Below are positions 8,218-14,810 of a DNA stretch of 18,034 nucleotides, piece by piece; position 1 is the first letter of the stretch; the number at the start of each line of letters is the position of its first letter. The position numbers were made by a program, and so were the translations under genes. The stretch comes from an uncultured Blautia sp. Its GTDB lineage: Bacteria; Bacillota; Clostridia; Lachnospirales; Lachnospiraceae. The notes below the pieces were generated by a model that saw only the letters and a list, made by a program, of their open reading frames with translations, was not told the origin of the DNA and ran no database searches. The stretch lies in NCBI GenBank assembly GCA_900542045.1, contig UQMI01000065.1:1-18034 (forward strand). Direction: 5' to 3'.

Positions 8218-8249
8218 ATGTCCCAACAGAATCATTTCTGCCGGGACAT
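8218..8249 (-). repeat. Strong stem-loop between binding protein and GRE genes
   Basis: Two 14-base arms (8218-8231 and 8236-8249) enclose a 4-base loop. As RNA from the minus strand, every position pairs if two G-U pairs are allowed. No U-run follows, so this is not a standard intrinsic terminator. It lies about 31 nt after the binding-protein stop. Hairpins at this place in ABC operons often protect the abundant binding-protein message from 3' decay; that role is inferred here. Confidence 0.6.
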
Positions 8250-8279
8250 ATGAGGGTTCACTTTATCACATACTCTGCT

Positions 8280-9305
8280 TTAAAATGTAGAGTCTGGATC
8301 ATAATAATCATCCACATTGGATGCATCAATAAAAACAGAATCCATACTGATATTCTTATCTACTGTTTCACCGTCAATTAACTGCATGGCAACCTGAACT
8401 CCCTTTGCTCCCGGGAAAGGATACGTGAAAGTTCCTACCATTTCTCCTGCTTTGATCGCTTCCAGCGCTTCCTTCTGTCCATCCACGCTGACAATCTTAA
8501 TTTCGTCTCTTTCCGCTGATTTACTCGCCTTTAAGGCACCCAGTGCCATAACGTCACACTGTGCGTAAATGACTTCGATTTCCCCTTCCGGATAAGCCTG
8601 CAGCAGGTTTTCCGTTACGGTAATGGCTTCGGATTCTGTCCAGTTGGCTGTCTGCTGGGAAACCAGTTCAATATCGGTTCCTTCGATCTTTTCCAGCATT
8701 GGCTCACTTCTGTCCCTGCATGGAGATGAGCCGGGTGTCCCCTGGATTTCCACTAATTTGGTATATCCGTTTTCTCCCATATATTTGACAAGAAATTCTC
8801 CTGCAGCTGCTCCGATATCCCGGTTATTTGCACCGATAAAGCATGTCCAGTCATCCCCTTCCAGTTCCCGGTCCAGTACGATCACATGAATCCCCTGATC
8901 ATATGCTTTCTTGCAGACATTGGTCAGCGGCTGACTTTCAATGGGGCTGATCAGAATCGCCTGCACGCCCTTTGTGATCAGATCTTCCACATCAGAAATC
9001 TGTTTTTCCGTATTCCCGTTTGCGTCTGTTATTGTCAGTTCCACTTCCGGATGTTTTTCTGCTTCTTTGGAAACATCTTCCACCAGGCCGGCCCTCCATG
9101 CCTGACTGGTCGTATCAATTGACATTCCGATCTTGTAAACTTTTCCTTCCTCAGAACTTGACTCGGTTTCCGAACTCTCCGCGTCTGCATTTTCTGTGGT
9201 TTCTGTCTGTGCCGCAGTGTCCTCGTCTCCTGAGGAACAACCTGTAAGCAGCATACTGGCTGTCATAATAGCCGCCATCCCCAATGCCATCAGTTTTCTT
9301 TTCAT
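8280..9305 (-). CDS. Sugar ABC transporter substrate-binding lipoprotein (RbsB-like)
   Basis: Extracellular binding protein of the periplasmic-binding-protein type 1 family. The start chosen is the ATG at 9305, 9 nt after AGGAGG (plus 9315-9320). An ATG at 9311 is only 3 nt from that site, and a longer in-frame start would overlap the permease gene and spoil the signal peptide. The N terminus is a lipoprotein signal (MKRKLMALGMAAIMTASM) ending in the lipobox LLTGC, with the lipidated Cys at residue 23. An acidic Ser/Thr/Glu-rich linker follows. The mature part has RbsB-like features: YKIGMSIDTTSQAW, a segment with ILISPIESQPL, VIVLDRELEGDD, and IYAQCDVMALGALKA. The ligand is probably a pyranose or furanose sugar or a polyol. 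It delivers ligand to the permease encoded just upstream. Confidence 0.94.
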   Translation of the reverse strand: MKRKLMALGMAAIMTASMLLTGCSSGDEDTAAQTETTENADAESSETESSSEEGKVYKIGMSIDTTSQAWRAGLVEDVSKEAEKHPEVELTITDANGNTEKQISDVEDLITKGVQAILISPIESQPLTNVCKKAYDQGIHVIVLDRELEGDDWTCFIGANNRDIGAAAGEFLVKYMGENGYTKLVEIQGTPGSSPCRDRSEPMLEKIEGTDIELVSQQTANWTESEAITVTENLLQAYPEGEIEVIYAQCDVMALGALKASKSAERDEIKIVSVDGQKEALEAIKAGEMVGTFTYPFPGAKGVQVAMQLIDGETVDKNISMDSVFIDASNVDDYYDPDSTF

Positions 9306-9324
9306 TTTCATATGCCTCCTTTTT

Positions 9325-10368
9325 TTATTTTTTTCGTTCCATAGAATTAAATACCACTGCCAATATGATAATTCCTCCGCGCACCACATACTGGTAATAA
9401 GTGGAAATATTCGCCAGATTCAGAATATTGTTAATGATACCAATAATAATCGCTCCAATAATGGTACCGCCAATTGTTCCCACACCTCCGGTCAGTTTGG
9501 CGCCGCCGATTACACACGCGGCAATGGCATTCATTTCAAACGATTCTCCCAGCGTGGGATCGCCGGTTGTGGTCCTGGCTGTCAGGATTATCCCTGATAC
9601 CGATGCCAGTACACCGCACAGGATATACGCCCAGGTTTTATATTTGTCCACATTGATGCCCGCCACTCTGGCTGATTCCTGATTTCCTCCGATTGCTTTG
9701 ATATAACGTCCAAATATGGTACGGTTCAGCAGGAAAGCCATGATCAATCCTACGATCACTAACACCAGCACCTGTGTCGGAATTCCAAATATGATTCTTC
9801 CGTCTCCCAGAAACTGTACTTTTTCTGCAGTCTCTGAACTCATATAAATCGGTTTTCCATTGGAGATCAGCAAAGCGACTCCACGATATAAAGTCAGTGT
9901 TCCAATGGTCATAATAAAAGGCTGTACTTTTGCCTTGCAGATTACAATACCATTAAACAGCCCCCAGATTCCGCCAAAGATCATCAGGATCAAAATAGCG
10001 ATGACCAGACCGGCTCCGCCGCCTGGAACCAGTTTGCTTAAAATCCGGACGAGACCCTGAAACGGTCCCACAGCCGATTCCGGATCATACAGTGCGGCAA
10101 ACAATACGGAAGTAATGCCCACCACCGATCCAATGGAAATATCAATTCCCCCGGTAATAATAACCATCAGCAGGCCAATGGACAAAATACCGTTGGCTGC
10201 TACCTGACGCAGCACATTTAATATATTACTGGATGTAAAAAACGCATCCGAAATCAGTGATGCCAGGATAATCATTACCAACAGCACTATAACGGAACTA
10301 TATTTGTCCAGGATCATCTTCCCAATGGAAAACGCCTTATGATTTACATTTTCTTTTAACTTATCCAC
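9325..10368 (-). CDS. Sugar ABC transporter permease (RbsC-like)
   Basis: Integral membrane permease of about 347 residues, BPD_transp_2 (RbsC/MglC) type. The start chosen is GTG at 10368, one base after the ATPase stop codon and about 8 nt after a GGGGGA ribosome site. An upstream in-frame ATG at 10434 would add a charged segment antisense in character to this family and overlap the ATPase gene. About nine or ten hydrophobic helices can be seen, beginning with SSVIVLLVMIILASLISDAF. The family hallmark GLLMVIITGGIDISIGS is present, as is the cytoplasmic coupling region around AIGGNQESARVAGINVDK that contacts the ATPase. It probably works as a homodimer. The final residues (FNSMERKK) end 19 nt before the binding-protein start. 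Confidence 0.94.
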   Translation of the reverse strand: MDKLKENVNHKAFSIGKMILDKYSSVIVLLVMIILASLISDAFFTSSNILNVLRQVAANGILSIGLLMVIITGGIDISIGSVVGITSVLFAALYDPESAVGPFQGLVRILSKLVPGGGAGLVIAILILMIFGGIWGLFNGIVICKAKVQPFIMTIGTLTLYRGVALLISNGKPIYMSSETAEKVQFLGDGRIIFGIPTQVLVLVIVGLIMAFLLNRTIFGRYIKAIGGNQESARVAGINVDKYKTWAYILCGVLASVSGIILTARTTTGDPTLGESFEMNAIAACVIGGAKLTGGVGTIGGTIIGAIIIGIINNILNLANISTYYQYVVRGGIIILAVVFNSMERKK

Positions 10369-10369
10369 G

Positions 10370-11866
10370 CTACATTCCCCCTGTTGCCATTCCCAAAATA
10401 TTTTCTTCCGTTGCTTCCTCTCTGGAAATCTCACCGGTCAGTTTTCCACTGTGCATAACCAGTATCCGGTCACTCATTCCAATCACCTCAGGTAACTCAG
10501 AGGAAATCATAATGACTCCACAGCCGTGGTCAGCCATGTCCTGAATAATTTTATAAATTTCAGTCTTTGTTCCCACATCCACACCTCTTGTGGGCTCATC
10601 CACAATGATAATCTTCGACTGAGACATCATCGCCCGGGCAATCATAACTTTCTGCTGGTTTCCTCCCGAAAGGTCTCCCACTGCCTGCGCCGGCCCTGCA
10701 CATTTTACCCGGAGTTTTCCCAGATATTCTTCAATTACCTTTGTTTCTTTCATTCTGGAGATCACGCCCAACCGGCAAAGTCTGGGCAGAATGGAAATCG
10801 ACAGATTATCGCCGATGGAGGCCTTCAGAAACAGTCCGTCTCCTTTTCTGTCCTCTGTAATATAAACAATTCCCGCATCCAGAGCCTCTTTTGCCTGCTT
10901 AAAATGTACTTCTGTTTCACCCAGAAAAACCTTTCCTTCATCCAGCGGATCAATTCCAAAGATTGTCCTGCAGATTTCACTTCTTCCAGAACCTACCAAT
11001 CCGGAAAAACCAAGGATTTCACCTTCCCGAAGGGAAAAGCTCACATCTTCGAATACGCCTTTGCGGGTCAGATGTTCCACTTTCAGACAGACTTTCCCCG
11101 GTTTTTTCTGCTTTTCCGGATAGATATTTTTTATTTCCCGTCCTGTCATCATGGAGATCAGCCGGTCTTTCGTCACATCTTTCATATCGCACGTTCCTAC
11201 GTAAGTGCCGTCTTTCAACACCGTACAGCGATCGGCAATCTCCACCAGTTCCTCCAGTCTGTGAGAAATATAAATAATACTTCTGCCCTGTTTTTTTAAT
11301 TTGCGGATCAACTGAAACAGAACTTCCGTTTCCGGAAGAGTCAGAACAGAAGTCGGTTCATCCATTACAATAATCCGCGCATTCATGGAGACTGCCTTTG
11401 CAATTTCCACAAACTGCTTCTGCGCCACACTGAGTTCACCTGTCATTTTTTCCGGATCGAATTCTACGCCCACTGCTTTCATGGCGTCTTTCACCTGTTC
11501 CAGGACTTCCTTTTTCTTAATAATTCCTCTCTGATTTGGGATACGCCCCAGAAGAATGTTATCCGCTACCGTCAGGCAGTTTACAAGAGCCTGCTCCTGG
11601 TAGATCACCGCTATCCCCTGCCGCTGTGCCTGTATAGGAGAAGAAATCTGTATTTTCTTCCCATCCATATACATTTCGCCTTCATCCATCCGATAGGAAC
11701 CGCCCAGGATTTTCATAAGAGTGGATTTTCCGGCTCCATTTTCACCCAGGAGCGCATGTACCTCTCCTTCCTGTATTTCCAGATTTACGCCATCTAACGC
11801 CTTAACCCCGCCAAAGCGCTTTTTAATATTTTTCATTTCCAATACATTCGGACGAATTGCAATCAC
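10370..11866 (-). CDS. Sugar ABC transporter ATP-binding protein (RbsA/MglA-like)
   Basis: Tandem ABC ATPase of 498 residues, the first gene of the catabolic operon. The N-half has Walker A GENGAGKST (41-49), signature ELSVAQKQ, Walker B IIVMDEPTS and the H-loop ISHRLEE. The C-half has the degenerate Walker A GLVGSGRSE normal for this family, the signature LSGGNQQK and Walker B IIVDEPTRGVD. These are intact, unlike the paralog at 3185-4711. The start is a GTG preceded by a purine-rich AAAGGGAGAGGG; the next in-frame ATG (codon 11) has no good ribosome site. It powers import through the adjacent permease. The stop and the permease GTG are one base apart, which suggests translational coupling. 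Confidence 0.95.
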   Translation of the reverse strand: MIAIRPNVLEMKNIKKRFGGVKALDGVNLEIQEGEVHALLGENGAGKSTLMKILGGSYRMDEGEMYMDGKKIQISSPIQAQRQGIAVIYQEQALVNCLTVADNILLGRIPNQRGIIKKKEVLEQVKDAMKAVGVEFDPEKMTGELSVAQKQFVEIAKAVSMNARIIVMDEPTSVLTLPETEVLFQLIRKLKKQGRSIIYISHRLEELVEIADRCTVLKDGTYVGTCDMKDVTKDRLISMMTGREIKNIYPEKQKKPGKVCLKVEHLTRKGVFEDVSFSLREGEILGFSGLVGSGRSEICRTIFGIDPLDEGKVFLGETEVHFKQAKEALDAGIVYITEDRKGDGLFLKASIGDNLSISILPRLCRLGVISRMKETKVIEEYLGKLRVKCAGPAQAVGDLSGGNQQKVMIARAMMSQSKIIIVDEPTRGVDVGTKTEIYKIIQDMADHGCGVIMISSELPEVIGMSDRILVMHSGKLTGEISREEATEENILGMATGGM

Positions 11867-11891
11867 CCCTCTCCCTTTGTATTCTGTTATT

Positions 11892-11919
11892 ATTATAAAA
11901 GAATCCCCTCTGTCGCCAA
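11892..11919 (-). promoter_or_regulatory. Sigma-A-type promoter of the transporter-GRE operon
   Basis: On the minus strand TTGGCG (plus 11914-11919) and a perfect TATAAT (plus 11892-11897) are separated by 16 nt. The -10 lies about 26 nt upstream of the GTG at 11866. It is the only well-formed promoter seen ahead of the ATPase-permease-binding protein-GRE-activase genes, which have no other convincing internal promoter. Confidence 0.7.
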
Positions 11920-11971
11920 AAGGAGATAAAAGTCAGAAAAGGTGTCTTTAATCCAGAAAATGTACTTGCAT

Positions 11972-11991
11972 TTACAGCTCCACAACTGTAA
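11972..11991. promoter_or_regulatory. Possible operator upstream of the catabolic promoter
   Basis: Six-base arms TTACAG and CTGTAA are separated by 8 bases, about 53 bp upstream of the -35 element. The position suits an activator such as the AraC-type response regulator in this cluster. No second copy was noticed elsewhere, so this is a weak call. The rest of 11920-12131 shows no reading frame or recognisable element. Confidence 0.25.
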
Positions 11992-12131
11992 GAAACGCAA
12001 AGCCTAGGATGTCATTTACTGGAAACGTAAAAAAACGATTAAGATGCTAGCAAAATAAATATTACTTTAATCTGCTCCAGCTAATGAAAAAAAAGCCACC
12101 GGACAGGTTTCCCCATACGGCGACAGATATT

Positions 12132-12410
12132 TTATTTTGCAGAATAAGGCGTGTATGACCCAATACAGACCACTGTTAGAACCAGCACATCCTCTTCTAT
12201 ACGATAAATAAGTAGCCAATCCGGAAGGATATGACATTCCCGATGTCCCACACAATCACCAGCCAGATTATTTATGATCTCAGTTCTTCTCCGGCAACGG
12301 TTCACCCAGCGCCAGCAACGCCATTACCTGTTCCAACAATTTGATTTTTCGTCCGCGCTTGATCGCCCGCTTGCGGTCCTTCTTCAAACCAGTTGTGCAC
12401 TTAACAGCAT
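12132..12410 (-). pseudogene. YafQ-family toxin remnant (type II toxin-antitoxin)
   Basis: The minus strand reads KYAVKCTTGLKKDRKRAI and on through LLEQVMALLALGEPLPEKN before an in-frame TGA. After another stop and a frame change it resumes as GHRECHILPDWLLIYRIEED, then LVLTVVCIGSYT, ending at TAA 12134-12132. These are the hallmarks of YafQ/RelE mRNA interferases, including the GEPLPEK..DH and H-I-L-P-D-W-L-L-I-Y segments. The C-terminal catalytic His-x-Asp-Leu-Phe-like end is replaced by SYTPYSAK. With two stops, a frame change and no own start codon, the toxin is inactive. It would once have cleaved mRNA at the ribosome. Confidence 0.82.
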
Positions 12411-12443
12411 ACTTATATTCATATTTATTGCATTCTCAGCCAT
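12408..12443 (-). pseudogene. DinJ/RelB-family antitoxin N-terminal stub
   Basis: An ATG at 12443, about 7 nt after AAGGGAG, begins MAENAINMNISM, the usual opening of DinJ-type antitoxins. The sequence then passes directly into the N-terminal coding region of the YafQ remnant, out of frame. A deletion has therefore removed nearly all of the antitoxin. The loss of both antitoxin body and toxin activity fits joint decay of the module. Confidence 0.6.
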
Positions 12444-12471
12444 ATCAACGCTCCCTTCTGCTTGTGCTTTC

Positions 12472-12500
12472 AGTATATATCGTTTGCGCGAAGATGCCAA
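12472..12500 (-). promoter_or_regulatory. Intact promoter of the dead dinJ-yafQ module
   Basis: TTGGCA (plus 12495-12500) and TATACT (plus 12472-12477) are 17 nt apart on the minus strand. The -10 is 29 nt from the antitoxin ATG. It should still fire, producing RNA across the remnant toward 12130. The stretch 12444-12634 upstream holds no gene that I recognise, though a minus-strand frame runs through it from about 12581. Confidence 0.6.
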
Positions 12501-12634
12501 ACAATCTGCTCGAATAATTTCCGTTTGATTCATAAAAATAGCTCCTGCATGATGCCTGTTGCCATACATTTGAATATCCATCAGTCAAGTGCCAGAATCA
12601 TGAGAGTGACTCTGATAAAAAGTCGGTTTCCTGA

Positions 12635-12905
12635 TTACGCAGACCTCACGGAACTATCTTTTTTTTGTATAATCCGTATAAAAACAGCAATCACCCACAG
12701 GATCAGGAAGCCTATCCACGTTTCCCATACAGGGAAAAAATAGTCCCACAAAAAATCCTTATCTCCAAACAGCAATGGAAGGCAAATGCATAACAGTTCA
12801 CTTCCCAGCTGCCAAACCAGATACTTTACCAATTCCCGAAATGTGGGCAGCAGATGTTCTTTAACGGAAAAACAGAGCAGCACGATTTCTCTGTTTTTCG
12901 TTCAT
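12635..12905 (-). pseudogene. Small membrane protein gene, frameshifted near its start
   Basis: An open frame of about 82 codons (12883 to 12635) encodes an unrecognised protein. It has an amphipathic start (VKEHLLPTFRELVKYLVW), a short hydrophobic segment (LLCICLPLLFG), and a clear membrane helix (TWIGFLILWVIAVFIRII) with a basic end. The only codon at its head is a GTG with no good ribosome site. A proper ATG at 12905 with a G-rich upstream region lies one frame off and stops after 14 codons. A lost or gained dinucleotide in the AGAGAAA stretch would reconcile the two. The left copy at 1-67 carries the same lesion. Use of the GTG as a real start cannot be excluded. Confidence 0.5.
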
Positions 12906-12958
12906 CCAAAATCCCCCTTTTCTTTTTCACTCTGACACTGCCAGGCAAGACTCCTTCC
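12839..12958. repeat. Direct repeat, right copy (DR-R)
   Basis: Matches 1-126 in the same orientation, with one substitution in the first 78 bases, a length change in a C/T tract, and one ACACTGCC unit instead of two. After CCTTCC the two sites diverge completely: the left copy runs into the MarR remnant, while this one runs into noncoding sequence. Repeats and intervening DNA span about 12.8 kb. Confidence 0.95.
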
Positions 12959-12996
12959 GATTACCCACGCACTTAAAATTTTGATCTTATACAATC

Positions 12997-13025
12997 AGTA
13001 TAGCCTCACCAGAATTCGAAAGCAA
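12997..13025 (-). promoter_or_regulatory. Promoter facing the small membrane protein remnant
   Basis: TTGCTT (plus 13020-13025) and TATACT (plus 12997-13002) are 17 nt apart on the minus strand, about 92 nt upstream of the ATG at 12905. It lies outside the direct repeat, so the left copy does not have it within this window. No gene was found in 12959-13291; apart from this promoter and a plus-strand candidate at 13172-13202 the stretch appears noncoding. Confidence 0.5.
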
Positions 13026-13171
13026 GAAAGACCCTCTCGCTAATATGCCAAAAAAAGAACAAAGCGGTTCGGTCCTTTCAAACACGTACATTTACGACAG
13101 AACCACGGCTTTTCATGTCGCTTATGATAGAATCAAACTATTAAACGAAGGGAGATTTATTTTACCAGGAA

Positions 13172-13202
13172 TTGCAGATTCCGTCTGAAAATATGATATA
13201 AT
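13172..13202 (+). promoter_or_regulatory. Possible plus-strand promoter in a gene-free gap
   Basis: A perfect TATAAT at 13197-13202 is preceded by TGA (TGn extended -10), with TTGCAG at 13172-13177, a spacing of 19 nt. Transcription would run into the hairpin at 13292-13333 about 90 nt later. Only a very short frame with GTG or TTG start after AAGGAGG (near 13260) lies between, encoding about 14-16 residues. A small RNA or a remnant leader are the options. Confidence 0.3.
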
Positions 13203-13291
13203 CTCCATATCAGGAACCGTTGCCTATATCGAAAATATATATTTTGTAATCCACGCAATAAGGAGGGGTGAATTTGAACTCCGCCCCTAAA

Positions 13292-13333
13292 AATCCCCCC
13301 TATTTTTCATCAATTTGAAAAATAAGGGGGATT
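13292..13333 (-). terminator. Intrinsic terminator downstream of the MATE operon
   Basis: Two 18-base arms (13292-13309 and 13316-13333) pair with one mismatch around a 6-base loop. In minus-strand RNA the odd pair becomes G-U, and the stem is followed by a run of five U. It should stop transcription coming from the MATE gene and the small frame after it. Confidence 0.75.
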
Positions 13334-13377
13334 ATTATTCTGTCTATATCTGGGATCAACAGCAACGGAGAATCCCT

Positions 13378-13470
13378 TTATATGGATCCGGGGGAAGACT
13401 CTCTGATCTCCGCCCTTATCATTTCCATATCCCGATTCAGATACAGCTCTCTCAGCTCTTTTTTTATCAT
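13378..13470 (-). CDS. Small frame after MATE, possibly a truncated gene
   Basis: A 30-codon frame starts at ATG 13470, 6 nt after a perfect AGGAGG and 17 nt beyond the MATE stop codon. It encodes MIKKELRELYLNRDMEMIRA, then EIRESSPGSI. The charged, helical opening resembles the N terminus of small phage or conjugative-element proteins (DUF1492-like), but this is a weak impression. The body of such a protein would be missing. The good ribosome site argues that something was once translated here. Confidence 0.45.
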   Translation of the reverse strand: MIKKELRELYLNRDMEMIRAEIRESSPGSI

Positions 13471-13487
13471 ATACGTCCTCCTGCGTC

Positions 13488-14675
13488 TTATGCTTTTTCG
13501 ATACTTTTCATGGTCTTTTTAAACTGAACCGCAAACAAAATTGCCGTAAATGTCACAGCTATCGTATCTGCAATGGGTTCCGCCATATAAACTGCCATAG
13601 TCTGATTTCCTTTCAGGATCTGGGGCATGAGATAAATCAGCGGGATCAAAAGCACAAATTTTCTCATGACCGCAACTACAATGGATTCCGTTGCTTTTCC
13701 CAAAGCATTAAAGGTCATCTGGCAGGCCATCTGGATACCCATCAGGAACATGGCTGCCATATAGATGCGCAATGCCATCTTCGTATATTCCATCAGCTGG
13801 GCATCGGACGTAAACATAGCGGCAAAGCCTCCCGGGAACAGCATGACCAGAGCCCACAAAAGCACAGCATACCCCAGACTGACTTTCAGCAAAAGCTTAA
13901 ATGCCGCGCGGACTCTGCCGGCATCACCAGCTCCATAGTTGTAGCTGATGATCGGCTGAGCCCCCTGTCCAAGTCCCTGAAGGGGGAGCATGGCAAACTG
14001 CATAACACTGGTAAGAATCGTCATGGCGCCAACAGCGATGTCTCCGCCGTATTTCTGCAGGGAACTGTTAAAGCACACGGAAATAATACTCTCGCTGGCC
14101 TGCATGATAAATGTGGCAACCCTCAATGCCAGACACGGCATGATGATTTTGGGAACCAGTCCCAGATTTTTTCTTTTAATTTTCAGAAACGTTTTCTTTC
14201 CGCAGAGGAAGCTTACTACCCAGATACAGGAAAGAGCCTGGGAAATAATCGTTGCCAGAGCAGCGCCCCTTACGTCCATATCGAATCCAAAGATGAAGAT
14301 CGGGTCCAGGATGATATTCGTAACTGCACCGATCAGAACGGAAAGCATTCCTGTCTTTGCAAATCCCTGGGCCGTGATAAACGCGTTCATTCCCAGTGTA
14401 AGCTCCACAAAAATTGTTCCCAGCGCATAAATATTCATATAGCTGACGGCATATTCGATCGTGTTCTCACTGGCACCGAATGCCATAAGTAAATCTCTGT
14501 TCCAGATCAGTAAAACAGCAGTCAGAAGGATGGAAATTACAATCTGCAGCGTAAAACAGTTTCCCAGAGTCTTTTCTGCCGATTCCTTATCCTTTTTTCC
14601 CATGAAAATCGATGCTCTGGGGGCACCGCCATAACCCACCAGTGCCGCAAATGCGGACACGATCATGATCAGCGG
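13488..14675 (-). pseudogene. MATE-family efflux transporter, 3' part of a split gene
   Basis: About 395 residues of a multidrug and toxin extrusion (MATE) transporter, which exports drugs or cations by Na+ or H+ antiport. Homology begins abruptly at PLIMIVSAFAALVGYGGAPR, within what should be transmembrane helix 2 of a protein of about 450 residues. It then continues through typical segments such as FGASENTIEYAVSYMNIYAL and ELTLGMNAFITAQGFAKTGM to the normal C terminus. About 50-60 N-terminal residues are missing. Upstream of 14675 an open frame continues to a TTG at 14732, but it encodes unrelated residues with no ribosome site. The missing start region is found at 17933-18034 on the same strand, so the gene has been split by inserted DNA. 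Confidence 0.85.
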
Positions 14676-14720
14676 CACCCGTATGTCAAGCACACGACAA
14701 AAAATATATCTCTGCAAAAG

Positions 14721-14765
14721 CAGAAATCCCAAACTACCAATAGATTTGATAGTCTGGGGTTTCTG
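14721..14765 (-). terminator. Long hairpin after the AAA-TOPRIM gene
   Basis: Arms at 14721-14738 and 14748-14765 (18 bases each) enclose a 9-base loop. In minus-strand RNA all but one position pair when two G-U pairs are counted. It lies about 45 nt after the ATPase stop and close to the island edge. The U-rich tract is not directly adjacent, so it may terminate or protect the transcript, or be an end structure of the island. Confidence 0.5.
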
Positions 14766-14810
14766 TTTTCATTAAATTCTATGCCTTCAATAAAGCTAAT
14801 TATTGTAATA

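Noticed and set aside
12017..12035. Partial cre (CcpA) site, TGGAAACGTA
   Set aside because: The second half lacks the conserved C/A end of the cre consensus, and it lies about 100 bp upstream of the -35, so it is not convincing.
13488..14732. MATE as a complete gene starting at TTG 14732
   Set aside because: The first residues (MGFLLLQRYIFC) have no MATE character and overlap a hairpin, and there is no ribosome site. The family's helix 1 is absent here and is found at the right edge of the window.
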